The position numbers and the translations under genes were made by a program. A stretch of 64,000 nucleotides of DNA from an uncultured SAR86 cluster bacterium. Lineage in GTDB: Bacteria > Pseudomonadota > Gammaproteobacteria > Magnimaribacterales > D2472. Below the pieces are notes generated by a model, which did no database searches, had not been told where the DNA came from, and was given only the letters and a program-made list of their open reading frames with translations. Shown here one piece after another: positions 18,113-26,590 of this stretch. Numbering within the stretch: position 1 is the stretch's first letter; every line of letters begins with the position of its first letter. The DNA lies in contig CACJOM010000001.1 of NCBI GenBank assembly GCA_902595065.1, forward strand, positions 449,463 through 513,462, written 5' to 3'.

Positions 18113-19426
18113 CTAATTAAACCCTATGATTTGGCTGTATAAAATTAGCATTGCCATTGAGATCTGTAAAATCAAAGTCGCCCACAATATAATTTTAGTT
18201 ATTAATTTTGGCTGCAAGTCCTCACTCAATTTACTTGTTAAGTACAAAGCTCCTATGTTGATGATGGGAAGACCTAACGCTGCCCAAATACCCGCAATCA
18301 ACAAAAGGGTGATTGGATTGGGAAGTAAAAAATAAGCAATGGCTGAGAATAGCGGTATAACAAATGCAATAATTTTAATTAAGTGCATCCTTGTTTTTTC
18401 TTTTTCATCAACCAGGCCCATTGAGATTAGATAATCTGAAATTGTTCTCGTGAATGCTGCTGTTCCAGACAACAGAGTGGAGAAAAGAACAAAAAAGGCC
18501 AATGGAATAAAAAACCATTTTGCCCAAGTTCCCAAAATTGTTGTAAACATATTCAAGAGGGTTTGAATGATATCTCCGTCAGGAGGAGGATAAAGCCCCA
18601 AAGTATTTAACACGGCAGCACCTAAGAGAAAAAATGGAAGAGTGCCTATGGTTACGAAAAAAACTGTTGCCCAAACATCTGTTTGCATTACTTTGATCCA
18701 AGCCTTAACTTCTTTTTGATCGCCGTTGTGTTTGGCATAGCCTTTTTCTAAGCACCAGTAGGTGTATGCCATAATTTCTCCATAACTTATTCCAGTAAAG
18801 CCAAAAACTGCAAGGGCTAAAGCTGCATGCTCAAATGGAAATGAAAATGAAAGGCCTTCTATGATTTGTGAGCCTGAAATTGCATAAGGTGTTGATTGCA
18901 TTGAAATAGCAATAATTAAAGTGACCACTGAAAAAAAGAAAACCATACCAAGAAGAATTTTTTCCAGTGTTTGGTAGGTGCCGAGATATAGAATAAACCA
19001 AGTTATGAAGCATGCAGTTGCAACCCATATTTCAGTACTTAGCATTGGGATCATTAAGTGTCCCGCCTCTGCTACGGCTCCAGCAAGGCCTCCCATTCCG
19101 GCAACGGATGGAATCACACCAATGAACATGAACCAAACCAACCATGAGGCTTGCTTACCATTTAGGTTTGTTTTTGGCCCAGGCATATCTGAAAATGATT
19201 CCAGAAAAGTCTGATTAGTTGCTATGACATAACGACTAATCTCAGCTTGAATAAGGGGTTTGCTCCAAAGGCTCAGTAGTAGCCACCATAACAAAGCAAA
19301 GCCAGTCGCTGCCCCCAGTAATGGTGATAGGGCTATTGAGCCGCTTCCAACAATACTGCCAGTTACAATAATGCTTGGTCCGATAAATTTTATACGCTGA
19401 ATAAATGAGTTGGGTGCTTTAATCAT
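18113..19426 (-). CDS. Nramp-related membrane transporter
   Basis: A 437-residue protein with about eleven membrane helices and the opening IKFIGPSIIVTGSIVGSGS, the LeuT-fold start of the Nramp superfamily. The metal-binding DPGN of helix 1 is replaced by GSIVGSGS, and the helix 6 region reads GFTGISYGEIMAYTYW, so the canonical Met of classic manganese/iron carriers is missing. It belongs to an atypical branch, and the ion or solute carried is uncertain. Its start overlaps the end of the upstream methyltransferase gene by 8 bases. Confidence 0.78.
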   Translation of the reverse strand: MIKAPNSFIQRIKFIGPSIIVTGSIVGSGSIALSPLLGAATGFALLWWLLLSLWSKPLIQAEISRYVIATNQTFLESFSDMPGPKTNLNGKQASWLVWFMFIGVIPSVAGMGGLAGAVAEAGHLMIPMLSTEIWVATACFITWFILYLGTYQTLEKILLGMVFFFSVVTLIIAISMQSTPYAISGSQIIEGLSFSFPFEHAALALAVFGFTGISYGEIMAYTYWCLEKGYAKHNGDQKEVKAWIKVMQTDVWATVFFVTIGTLPFFLLGAAVLNTLGLYPPPDGDIIQTLLNMFTTILGTWAKWFFIPLAFFVLFSTLLSGTAAFTRTISDYLISMGLVDEKEKTRMHLIKIIAFVIPLFSAIAYFLLPNPITLLLIAGIWAALGLPIINIGALYLTSKLSEDLQPKLITKIILWATLILQISMAMLILYSQIIGFN

Positions 19427-20057
19427 AATTTTTTTGTAGGAGCACTATATCCTTTGATTTTATTTCGCATTTCCAGTTCCTTTGAGAGGCTATCACTTGA
19501 AAAGTTTTTTCACAATAAAAAGTCACGTGAGTTGGATCTCTTCGATAATACCAATTCTCAAACATCTCATCTGAAGTTAAAAAAGAAGTCATCACACCCA
19601 GCCAGCCACCTGGCTTTAGAAGATCATCGAGAATATTAAACTCTTTATATGGATCATGAAAATGCTCTGCGGTTTCTGTACAGGTTATAAAATCATATTG
19701 TTTTGTAAGTACATCCTCGCTGGGATAAAAAAATGGGTCATAGAGTGAAACCTTAAAACCCTCTTGAATTAACATATCTGCTAGCGCTGGCCCTGGGCCA
19801 CAACCAAAATCTAAACCATGGGAACCATGAGATAATTTTTCTTTTAGCGGGTCAGAAAGTTTTGATAAAAATTTCCTATATTCATTATCACTGATGTCGT
19901 TATTGTGCTCTAGGTATCGTTTTTCCTCTTCTGATCTGTCGATGAAATAAGCCTTATCTAAAAACTTGCATCCACAAATACTACAACTCCAATAAGTTTT
20001 ATTATCTAGCGTTGTAAAGCTTGAGACAGCATCAGATCTGCAGATGTTACAGATCAT
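19419..20057 (-). CDS. class I SAM methyltransferase with N-terminal zinc ribbon
   Basis: A 212-residue protein. Two CxxC pairs (CNIC at residues 3-6 and CSIC around 25-28) form a likely zinc ribbon. The glycine-rich SAM loop is HGLDFGCGPGPA near residues 80-91, with YDFITCTETAEHFHDP as motif II/III and LLKPGGWLGVMTSF after it. Such proteins methylate small molecules or sugar nucleotides; the target is unknown. It starts 2 bases after the end of the SRPBCC gene and overlaps the transporter gene. Confidence 0.8.
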   Translation of the reverse strand: MICNICRSDAVSSFTTLDNKTYWSCSICGCKFLDKAYFIDRSEEEKRYLEHNNDISDNEYRKFLSKLSDPLKEKLSHGSHGLDFGCGPGPALADMLIQEGFKVSLYDPFFYPSEDVLTKQYDFITCTETAEHFHDPYKEFNILDDLLKPGGWLGVMTSFLTSDEMFENWYYRRDPTHVTFYCEKTFQVIASQRNWKCEIKSKDIVLLQKNYD

Positions 20058-20059
20058 TG

Positions 20060-20443
20060 TTAGATAATTTTTTTAATGCCTTCAATCGATGCAAGCATTC
20101 CTTGGTGAATGCCGTCAGCAAAAATATCTGGAGAGATTTCAGTTGTCCAACTAAGCACACACTCTTGGTTATTGAGGGGGGTTACTTGCATGGTTGCTAA
20201 ATGATGTTCAATGGGGGCAGGAGTATCTATGGCAGAGTATTGAAGAGTTCTGCTTGCATTATCTTGTTTTAAAATTTTTTCAGTAATCTTCCCCATCCCA
20301 GTCATCTCAAAGTGTCTGCAATCGCCTTCTAGTGAGATCTTCTCAATTGTAGGAACCCAGTCAGATCTTCCAATATCAGAAAGAATTGTCCAAAGCTCAT
20401 CGGCTGAGCAATTTAAATGTACTTCTTCTTTTAATGTTTTCAT
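20060..20443 (-). CDS. SRPBCC (START-like) family protein
   Basis: A 127-residue protein of the polyketide cyclase/START fold, recognised by the N-terminal EEVHLNCSADELWTILSDI and the closing amphipathic helix with GMLASIEGIKKI. The fold forms a hydrophobic pocket for lipids or aromatic ligands. No catalytic residues can be named. It lies in a minus-strand series with the methyltransferase and the DUF952 protein. Confidence 0.78.
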   Translation of the reverse strand: MKTLKEEVHLNCSADELWTILSDIGRSDWVPTIEKISLEGDCRHFEMTGMGKITEKILKQDNASRTLQYSAIDTPAPIEHHLATMQVTPLNNQECVLSWTTEISPDIFADGIHQGMLASIEGIKKII

Positions 20444-20468
20444 ATATATTTAATTTTACATTTAAGCT

Positions 20469-20936
20469 TTAAGAGTTAGGCCCTTGTTCAGCTTGTAACA
20501 TGACTTCAATTGGTATCTCAAATGCACCACGCTTTAGTTGCCATACCTGAGAAACAGCCTTGATATTTAGATCGCCATAGTAATGTGGAAATGTGCTGGT
20601 TCTCTTTCCGGGTGGTACAGGAGCTTCAAATTTTAGTTTGTCATGTATCTGCGCATGTTCGACTTGAAGCAATACAACTGATTCTTCTTTACCAAAATAC
20701 AAAGACAAAGTTGCATTAAGTTGATTTGCTGTAGAAAGATGAATGAAACCATCTGCTTTATCTAGTTCAGTAATTATTACTCCAGAAGCCTGGGCTTGCT
20801 CCCACTCATCTAGAGTAAGAACTTTATATATCTCATTATTCAAATTGAACTCCTTTGTTAAACTCATTACATTCTCAGATATCACAAAAGAAGATAGTAA
20901 TAACAAGCATGTAAATAATTCTTTCATTTTATCCAT
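20469..20936 (-). CDS. DUF952 protein with N-terminal signal sequence
   Basis: A 155-residue protein. Residues 1-25 are a hydrophobic signal segment. The rest matches DUF952: YKVLTLDEWEQAQ, the core DGFIHLSTANQLNATL, and a final FPHYYGDLNIKAV. DUF952 has an ADP-ribosyltransferase-like fold by structural comparison in the literature, but its activity is not established, and most members lack a signal sequence, which is a small oddity here. It lies one base from the small membrane protein gene at 20938. Confidence 0.8.
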   Translation of the reverse strand: MDKMKELFTCLLLLSSFVISENVMSLTKEFNLNNEIYKVLTLDEWEQAQASGVIITELDKADGFIHLSTANQLNATLSLYFGKEESVVLLQVEHAQIHDKLKFEAPVPPGKRTSTFPHYYGDLNIKAVSQVWQLKRGAFEIPIEVMLQAEQGPNS

Positions 20937-20937
20937 C

Positions 20938-21150
20938 TTAATCAGGTGCGCTCCAAATCGAGCGAAGCTTTAAAAAACCATACAAAGCCCAAACAACAAC
21001 AAGCCCCCACCATAATGCAAAAAACCAATCATTTTTATTTGTTCCGTTCCAATCCAGCCATTCAAAAACAAATGCCTCGACAAACAAATCAAAAGATAAA
21101 AGCAAAAAAAATCCAAAAATCCATAAAAGGAAGAAATTTGATGACTTCAT
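20938..21150 (-). CDS. small two-helix membrane protein, Trp-rich
   Basis: A 70-residue protein with two hydrophobic segments (about 6-28 and 40-58) that are rich in Phe, Leu and Trp, and a basic end (LKLRSIW). No family recognised. It directly precedes the DUF952 gene, with one base between the genes, and is probably co-transcribed. Confidence 0.5.
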   Translation of the reverse strand: MKSSNFFLLWIFGFFLLLSFDLFVEAFVFEWLDWNGTNKNDWFFALWWGLVVVWALYGFLKLRSIWSAPD

Positions 21151-21223
21151 GATATCTGTTGTTTTTTATAACCTATCTTTTGAATAGTTTTATATATTTA
21201 TAAAAGTTTCTTTGTAAGACATT

Positions 21224-22087
21224 CTAAACTTTATTTTTCATATGAGTATTTGGCGGTCCAAAAATTGTACTTAGTATCTCAATAAAATTATTTTTGTTTT
21301 TGAGGTCATTGATCATAGATGACCAAGCCATAAAGGTTATCTTTGTGGGATTGAAGGTATTAACATTATTTACCAAGCCAAATTTTACAGGCTCTTCTTC
21401 TGGCTCAAATGTTCCAAAGATTCTGTCCCAAATAATCAACAGGTTTCCATAATTTTTGTCTATGTATTGCTTGTTAGCCCCATGGTGAACCCTGTGATGC
21501 GATGGAGTATTAAAAAACCATTCCAAAACACCGAGTTTCCCAACGATTTGCGTGTGGCCCACTATTCCCCATAAAGTGCTCATCACACCTGCTACAGCAA
21601 TAATTGTTGGATCGAATCCCAATAAAGGAAGAGCCATAAAAAATGGTATTTTTGAAATGGGGCCAAACCATGCCTGCCTGAATGAAACTGCAAAATTCAT
21701 CTCTTCACTTGAATGATGGCTTAAATGAACTGCCCATAGGAATCTGACCCTGTGAGACAGTCTATGATAGATATAAAAAACAAAATCAATCATCACAAAA
21801 GTTAAAATCCAAATTGCCCACAAGGGAATAAGGCTAGCAAGATCAATGATCCTAAATTGATAAAGAAAAAAGTGAAAAGCTAAGACGAGGCCTTTAATTG
21901 AAAACGCTACAATGATGTTTCCGGTTAACAGGCCTATAGTGCAAAGGGTATCTTTTTGACTGTAATATTTTTTATTTTGCCAATTGGAAATTAAAAGCTC
22001 GCCTAAGATCATTGCCAGAACAATTGGCGCACCAATTGCATAGACATCATTAACGGTTAGATCAGTCAAAATATTACCTTCATACAA
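21224..22087 (-). CDS. sterol desaturase/fatty acid hydroxylase-family membrane protein
   Basis: A 287-residue integral membrane di-iron enzyme. The histidine clusters are in order HRLSHR, HLSHHS and HRVHH, after four hydrophobic helices. The family hydroxylates or desaturates lipids; bacterial members act on fatty acids, sterol-like molecules or ornithine lipids. The substrate is not evident. A long inverted repeat separates it from the methyltransferase gene upstream. Confidence 0.87.
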   Translation of the reverse strand: MYEGNILTDLTVNDVYAIGAPIVLAMILGELLISNWQNKKYYSQKDTLCTIGLLTGNIIVAFSIKGLVLAFHFFLYQFRIIDLASLIPLWAIWILTFVMIDFVFYIYHRLSHRVRFLWAVHLSHHSSEEMNFAVSFRQAWFGPISKIPFFMALPLLGFDPTIIAVAGVMSTLWGIVGHTQIVGKLGVLEWFFNTPSHHRVHHGANKQYIDKNYGNLLIIWDRIFGTFEPEEEPVKFGLVNNVNTFNPTKITFMAWSSMINDLKNKNNFIEILSTIFGPPNTHMKNKV

Positions 22088-22102
22088 GATAGGGTAATAT
22101 TA

Positions 22103-22129
22103 TTTTAATCATTTAGCACATGATTAAAA
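22103..22129. terminator. 10-bp inverted repeat after the bhmT-like gene
   Basis: TTTTAATCAT at 22103-22112 and ATGATTAAAA at 22120-22129 form a perfect 10-bp stem with a 7-base loop, 10 bases after the stop of the gene at 22139-23197 on its strand. The arm ends in AAAA/TTTT, so it may act as a terminator, though no clean T-run follows. Confidence 0.5.
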
Positions 22130-22138
22130 GGCTAGGCA

Positions 22139-23197
22139 TTAAGCAGTATCGCCGTAATCCTGCATATGCTTTGCTGTTCTTTCATTTGTGCCATACATAA
22201 AATGATTTTCCATTTTCTCTCTATATTTACTTGCTGGCACAGTCAAACCAACGGCTTCTGCTACTTCTCTTTGGTGCATAGGCGTGGCCCCGCAACAAAC
22301 ACCAAGCAATCTGATACCTATATCGTGAACTTCTTTAAAAAACTCGCGCATTTCGTATCTATTGCAATAAAGAGGATCCAAGGCAGTTGGAAATGTTCTG
22401 CCGTGTGGCGCATGACAAGTACAGCCATTGTTATCAGGCAAATTGAAAAATGTAGGATGTTCTTCAGTGGTTCTAAATGGAAGCGGTAAAGCAGCCATGT
22501 GGCAACTAATAGCTTCTCTTATTTGTTTTAGATACGGAAGCATGGTTGCTGGGCCTCTAAAACAGTTCATGCCAACAACATCAGCGCCCCTTTGCTCTAA
22601 CTCCTTGCACGTATCAACTATTGAAACTCCATCACGCATAATATTTTCTCCCATTGGAGCAATATTTATAACTGAAGGCAGTCCAGACTTTTGAATAATC
22701 TCCAGTGCCTTATATGCTTCCTCAGCATAGTAGAAAGTTTCTCCCATAATTAAATCAGCTCCCTCATCAACAGCCCAATCAACCATTTCATTGAACATAC
22801 GCTCTACTTCCAGCTGAGACTCCTTATTGCCTTCTTCCCAAATATTTGAATTTGAAATATTTCCAGACATTAAATTAGGCTCTCCTCCACCAATAGGATT
22901 ATCAGCTACTTTTTTTGCAATCTTAAGTGCGGCTCTGTTGAGTGGCTCCAAAAGTTCCTCCTTGCCAATAACTCTCATTTTTTCTCTATGTCCGTTATAG
23001 GTAAAGGCCTGAACAATATCAGAACCTGCATGTTGAAAGTCTTTATGCAGATTTTCTAGCGCCTCTGGATGCTCTAATGCAACCATGGGGACGAACTCCC
23101 CTGAAGCCAAATAGCCTCTTTTTTCTACTTCAAATAAGAACCCTTCTGCACAAATCACAGGACCATCATTTAATCTATCTATTAACTGTCTTTTCAT
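22139..23197 (-). CDS. bhmT: betaine-homocysteine S-methyltransferase-like enzyme
   Basis: A 352-residue zinc-dependent homocysteine S-methyltransferase. Zinc cysteines are in VGMNCFRG and GVCCGATPMHQRE, as in the family, and the start EGFLFEVEKRGYL is also typical. Overall it resembles the betaine-homocysteine type, which would take a methyl group from glycine betaine to make methionine; dimethylsulfoniopropionate-type donors are possible. Ribosome site GAGG lies 9 bases before the ATG. Upstream is a SAM-II-like riboswitch, which supports a methionine/SAM role and indicates feedback control. Confidence 0.85.
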   Translation of the reverse strand: MKRQLIDRLNDGPVICAEGFLFEVEKRGYLASGEFVPMVALEHPEALENLHKDFQHAGSDIVQAFTYNGHREKMRVIGKEELLEPLNRAALKIAKKVADNPIGGGEPNLMSGNISNSNIWEEGNKESQLEVERMFNEMVDWAVDEGADLIMGETFYYAEEAYKALEIIQKSGLPSVINIAPMGENIMRDGVSIVDTCKELEQRGADVVGMNCFRGPATMLPYLKQIREAISCHMAALPLPFRTTEEHPTFFNLPDNNGCTCHAPHGRTFPTALDPLYCNRYEMREFFKEVHDIGIRLLGVCCGATPMHQREVAEAVGLTVPASKYREKMENHFMYGTNERTAKHMQDYGDTA

Positions 23198-23211
23198 AAT
23201 TATTTACCTCT

Positions 23212-23244
23212 AAATTAAAAACAAAAGTTAAACCAATGGTTAAC
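23212..23244 (-). terminator. terminator-like hairpin in the bhmT leader
   Basis: On the minus strand GTTAACC and GGTTTAAC form a short stem with one bulged base (23244-23227), followed at once by a T-rich run (TTTTGTTTTT). It lies between the aptamer and the ribosome site, where an intrinsic terminator used for attenuation would be. The stem is AT-rich, so it may be weak. Confidence 0.5.
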
Positions 23245-23271
23245 ATTAAGTTTTATGTAAATCCTGGGAAC

Positions 23272-23329
23272 AAATTCCGTTTTAGCGCTTTCTTTTTATA
23301 TCGCGGCAATAGGATCAAATCACGATAGA
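23272..23329 (-). promoter_or_regulatory. SAM-II-like riboswitch
   Basis: Read on the minus strand the leader holds CGTGATTTGATCC, then TATTGC, a closing CGATA and TAAAAAG, then GCTAAAACGG. These match the SAM-II core (UGAUUUGA near the first loop, UAAA after the first helix, GCUAAA near the 3' end). The first helix pairs TATCG (23327-23323) with CGATA (23303-23299); GCTAAA is at 23286-23281. The gene downstream is a methionine-forming methyltransferase, the expected kind of target. The related SAM-V class is the alternative. Confidence 0.82.
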
Positions 23330-23332
23330 GCA

Positions 23333-23360
23333 ATTATAAACCTAGTTAAAATTTTTGCAA
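23333..23360 (-). promoter_or_regulatory. sigma70 promoter for the riboswitch-bhmT transcript
   Basis: On the minus strand TTGCAA (23360-23355), a 16-base spacer and a perfect TATAAT (23338-23333) stand just before the aptamer. Transcription would start about 7 bases later, at the first helix of the riboswitch, so promoter and aptamer positions agree with each other. Confidence 0.75.
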
Positions 23361-23372
23361 TATTGTAAAAAT

Positions 23373-24644
23373 TTAACTTGAATTATCTCTAGGTTTAAAT
23401 TCGAGAACAGTAGCATTAATGCAGTATCTTGGCATGCCATTTGGTCCATCTTGAAATACATGTCCTAAATGAATATCAGAGGTTACTGATCGTATTTCTG
23501 TTCTTCTCATTCCATAGCTGTTATCGGGTTTTGTGTATACCGAACCATCAACTGGTGCAGTGAATGAAAGCCATCCGGTGGAAGAATTAAATCTATCTTT
23601 GGTATCAAATAATGGAGCTCCACTTAATTTATCTACAAAAATACCATCTGGAGTATTTTTAAAGATTTCATATTCTTTGCAAAACCTTGCGTCTGTTCCC
23701 TTCTGAAAAGCAACTTTATAGGCTTCCGTGTCTCCAAGCTTAAAATAACCAAGCGCTTGATAAAATTCCTTCGGACTAAGATATCCCTGAAAACCAAAGG
23801 CCTCTTTACCGTCTTCTAAAAATAGGATAGTTGGAGTAGCCCATGTAGGCGACTTTATCTCTAAACCTTCTAGCTGACTAGCTAACCTAAATGCTAATGG
23901 AATATCGCCAAAATAGTCTTTCACAACATCGGCTCTAAATTTTTCACAGTATGGACAATAACCTGCAGCCTCAATAACAATAATCTGCTTGCCAAGAAGT
24001 AATTTTGCATTATCAGTGTTTGGCGCTTTTTCTTTTCTAATAAATCTAACTCCTGTCGAGTGATCTGGACAATATCCATTTGGATTTTTTGCTATGTAGT
24101 CTTGGTGATATGTTTCTGCCCTATAAAACTTTTGAAGGGGTTTTACAGAAGTTGCAATGGGGCCATAACCTGCAGCTGAAAGAAGGCCTTGAAATGTATG
24201 AAGCACTTCGTTAATTACTTTTTTCTGCTCATCTGTTGAATACAAAATAGTGGATCTGTACTGAGTACCAATATCATTTCCTTGTCGATTGACTTGAGTT
24301 GGATCATGAGATTCAAAAAAATGCATTAGAAGCGCTTCAGTTGAAATTAGGTTCTTGTTATAAGTAACCTCAACTACCTCAGCATGATTATTGTCGTTAA
24401 ACTTATTTTTAAGTTTAGTAATTTCTCTATATGAAGCTTTAACGCCGTTTCCATCAGCGTAGCCAGAAACCGCATCTATGACGCCAGGCAAAGATTCATA
24501 TCCCTTTTCAGCTCCCCAAAAACAACCAGAACCTAAAACAATTTTTTCTGAGTGAATAGTGGCATCATTAATAGCAGATGTGGCCAGAAATCCCGAAAAA
24601 AATGGGAGCATAAATATTAAAAAAGAAGAAATAAATTTTTTCAT
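23373..24644 (-). CDS. msrAB: exported MsrA-thioredoxin-like-MsrB methionine sulfoxide reductase
   Basis: A 423-residue three-part protein. Residues 1-25 form a signal peptide. MsrA follows (GSGCFWGAEKGYES, catalytic Cys). A central thioredoxin-like domain has CPYC in EAAGYCPYCEKF. MsrB ends the protein (STGWLSFTAPV, HLGHVFQDGP, MPRYCINA with the catalytic Cys). The MsrB part lacks the zinc CxxC pairs. It would repair both methionine sulfoxide stereoisomers outside the cytoplasm, possibly recycled by its own thioredoxin-like centre. The domain order differs from Neisseria PilB (thioredoxin first). It overlaps the MAPEG gene by 4 bases. Confidence 0.9.
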   Translation of the reverse strand: MKKFISSFLIFMLPFFSGFLATSAINDATIHSEKIVLGSGCFWGAEKGYESLPGVIDAVSGYADGNGVKASYREITKLKNKFNDNNHAEVVEVTYNKNLISTEALLMHFFESHDPTQVNRQGNDIGTQYRSTILYSTDEQKKVINEVLHTFQGLLSAAGYGPIATSVKPLQKFYRAETYHQDYIAKNPNGYCPDHSTGVRFIRKEKAPNTDNAKLLLGKQIIVIEAAGYCPYCEKFRADVVKDYFGDIPLAFRLASQLEGLEIKSPTWATPTILFLEDGKEAFGFQGYLSPKEFYQALGYFKLGDTEAYKVAFQKGTDARFCKEYEIFKNTPDGIFVDKLSGAPLFDTKDRFNSSTGWLSFTAPVDGSVYTKPDNSYGMRRTEIRSVTSDIHLGHVFQDGPNGMPRYCINATVLEFKPRDNSS

Positions 24645-25006
24645 CGAATGAAATTAAAACCCATATCAAATAAAGCAACAATAGATAAAGCCCAAATAAA
24701 GCTTCTTAAAGGTTGAGCTCTATGCCCGGCAGCATTGGCAGGCTTTAAGTTAAATCCTGAAATATAAATTACTGCAAAAATTATCCTTAAAAAAAGCCAT
24801 CCATATGCAGATGCATCGTTGGTCTGGACATCAAGACTAATTGAAAGAATTGCTAATGCTAAAAAAGCTGGCAATGATTCTTTTAAATTTTCAGTTGCGC
24901 GCCTTGATCTCTGAAACATTTCTGGTGTCATTTTAGATTTAAGAGTCACCGGAAGAAACAACTGTAAAAAATATAACAGTAAGGTGTATAAAATTATCTC
25001 AATCAT
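24641..25006 (-). CDS. MAPEG-family membrane protein
   Basis: A 121-residue protein with four membrane helices. The segment RSRRATENLKESLPAFLAL around residues 34-52 carries the RxxxNxxE signature of the MAPEG family (glutathione-dependent or eicosanoid-type enzymes), and RIIFAVIYISG is typical of the third helix. The bacterial function is mostly unknown; glutathione transferase or peroxidase activity is possible. It is the first gene before msrAB, with a 4-base overlap. Confidence 0.8.
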   Translation of the reverse strand: MIEIILYTLLLYFLQLFLPVTLKSKMTPEMFQRSRRATENLKESLPAFLALAILSISLDVQTNDASAYGWLFLRIIFAVIYISGFNLKPANAAGHRAQPLRSFIWALSIVALFDMGFNFIR

Positions 25007-25078
25007 GTTATTTAATTTAAGCCAACGGAATGCTCAACATATTACACGAAGGATCTAAAAATAAAAGATTTGGTTCTT

Positions 25079-25921
25079 CTAATCTAAATGCTGAATAAGA
25101 AGCGTTGGAACATTTTGGGTATGTGATTTTACTGTAGCAACCAAAGTTTTTTCCTTCACGCCTTTTTGAATGGGCGTTACTTCAATTCCTTCATCCAAAA
25201 GTCGTTGATGAGCTTTTTTTATATCTTTTACATCCCAAGCCAAGCCCCACATTTTATCGCCAGGTGGCAAATCATCTTCTTGTTCTATAACTTCTATGGT
25301 GGTTTTGTTCAATCTAAAAAAGAGCATTCTTTTTTGCCAATGCTCAATAACCTTGTCAAGGGCAAGACGAATGTTAAAGATGTCTTGATAGATTTCTATA
25401 AAGCCATCTGCATCATTGGTATTAATTACAACATGGTCTAGTTTGTGAGGAGATGATGGCTCGAAATCTTTTGGCTGAGGAAGGTTTCCCTCGGTGTGCT
25501 CAATAACAAAAGAAAAGATACCTCTGGTGAGCTCGGGAGGAAGAAACAAATTTTTCCATTTTCTAACCCTCTGATCAGAAGAATTTATACCCTCACCATC
25601 AGAAGGATCACCCATAAGGAACTTCTTTTCTTGAAGGGAGCTATGGACGCCAGCAATATTCTCTGTGGCAAAGACCATCCCAATCAGGCCTTCGCCAGTT
25701 GTATCTAGGTAATAATTTACTAGATCTGCACCTAAACCCTCACTGGTAGGAGCCAGTAACTCAAAATAAGTATTTTGAAAATTAAACAAGGAATTGCTTG
25801 TGCCTAATTCTTTGTGCGCACCACTCCAAACAGGACCCATGCCAAATAATTTTTGGTAATTATTTTCAGCCTCCTTCAAGTCTTTAACGGCAACAATAAG
25901 ATGATCTAATTTGTTAAACAT
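25079..25921 (-). CDS. VOC (glyoxalase-like) two-domain protein
   Basis: A 280-residue protein with two copies of the vicinal-oxygen-chelate fold. The first starts LDHLIVAVKDLKEAENNYQK and has FELLAPT; the second starts KLDHVVINTNDADGFIEIYQ and ends TTIEVIEQ. Metal ligands would come from the H in each LDH and the E near each strand end. It may be a dioxygenase, isomerase or lyase of small molecules; no substrate is evident. It lies 9 bases after the methyltransferase gene upstream. Confidence 0.82.
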   Translation of the reverse strand: MFNKLDHLIVAVKDLKEAENNYQKLFGMGPVWSGAHKELGTSNSLFNFQNTYFELLAPTSEGLGADLVNYYLDTTGEGLIGMVFATENIAGVHSSLQEKKFLMGDPSDGEGINSSDQRVRKWKNLFLPPELTRGIFSFVIEHTEGNLPQPKDFEPSSPHKLDHVVINTNDADGFIEIYQDIFNIRLALDKVIEHWQKRMLFFRLNKTTIEVIEQEDDLPPGDKMWGLAWDVKDIKKAHQRLLDEGIEVTPIQKGVKEKTLVATVKSHTQNVPTLLIQHLD

Positions 25922-25930
25922 CTTACAAAA

Positions 25931-26554
25931 TTATTTTTTTCCAGTTAAAACCAAAGTTCCCGCCCAATCCTTGGATTGATTGGCTCGCCAGCTTCTCACA
26001 TCACTAAACCCTGCTTGCTTAAAAAAATTGACCCATTCTGTCTCTTTAAACATCAGCATTCTTGTCCCTACTTTTTCTTCCCATGAATGAGAATCAATAT
26101 TTTCATAGTACAAATCTATACCAGCAATCAATCTTCCCCCTGTATTAAGCCAAGAGTCGGCTATTTTTTTTAATATAGAGGCTGGATCTTCAAGATAATA
26201 AAGCACCTCCATAGAGTGAATAAGGTCGTATCCCTGGGCGGGCTCATACTCATCAATGTTGCTAAGAATATACTCCTCGCTACCTCCTCGCTCTCTTGCA
26301 TTTGCAATCATTTGAGTGGCTCCATCAATGCCATGAGCATCTATACATAAGGAATTTTTAGCGATGTCTCTTACCACCCAGCCATTGCCACAGCCTAAAT
26401 CTAAAAATGAAAATTTTTCATTAAGATATTCTCTTTCCTTAACTGCGAAATCAAGCATCTCGCTGACTGCTGCAGAATGACCTTTTTCCATACCAATGTC
26501 TTTTCCTTGTTCAGCCCAAGTTCCAAAAACATCTACCGCTTTTTGCATTTCCAT
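25931..26554 (-). CDS. class I SAM-dependent methyltransferase
   Basis: A 207-residue methyltransferase. The SAM loop is FLDLGCGNGWVVRD around residues 48-61, acidic motif HGIDGATQMI, and motif YDLIHSMEVLYYLEDP. No extra domain. The target is unknown. It starts 36 bases after the stop of the PepSY gene and precedes the VOC gene closely. Confidence 0.85.
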   Translation of the reverse strand: MEMQKAVDVFGTWAEQGKDIGMEKGHSAAVSEMLDFAVKEREYLNEKFSFLDLGCGNGWVVRDIAKNSLCIDAHGIDGATQMIANARERGGSEEYILSNIDEYEPAQGYDLIHSMEVLYYLEDPASILKKIADSWLNTGGRLIAGIDLYYENIDSHSWEEKVGTRMLMFKETEWVNFFKQAGFSDVRSWRANQSKDWAGTLVLTGKK

Positions 26555-26590
26555 AAGGTTAATATTGATTATGATTAAGTATTATTTCTA

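Noticed and set aside
19523-19530. TCACGTGA, as a second parS site
   Set aside because: The flanks do not match the parS consensus, and it lies within the coding sequence of a methyltransferase.
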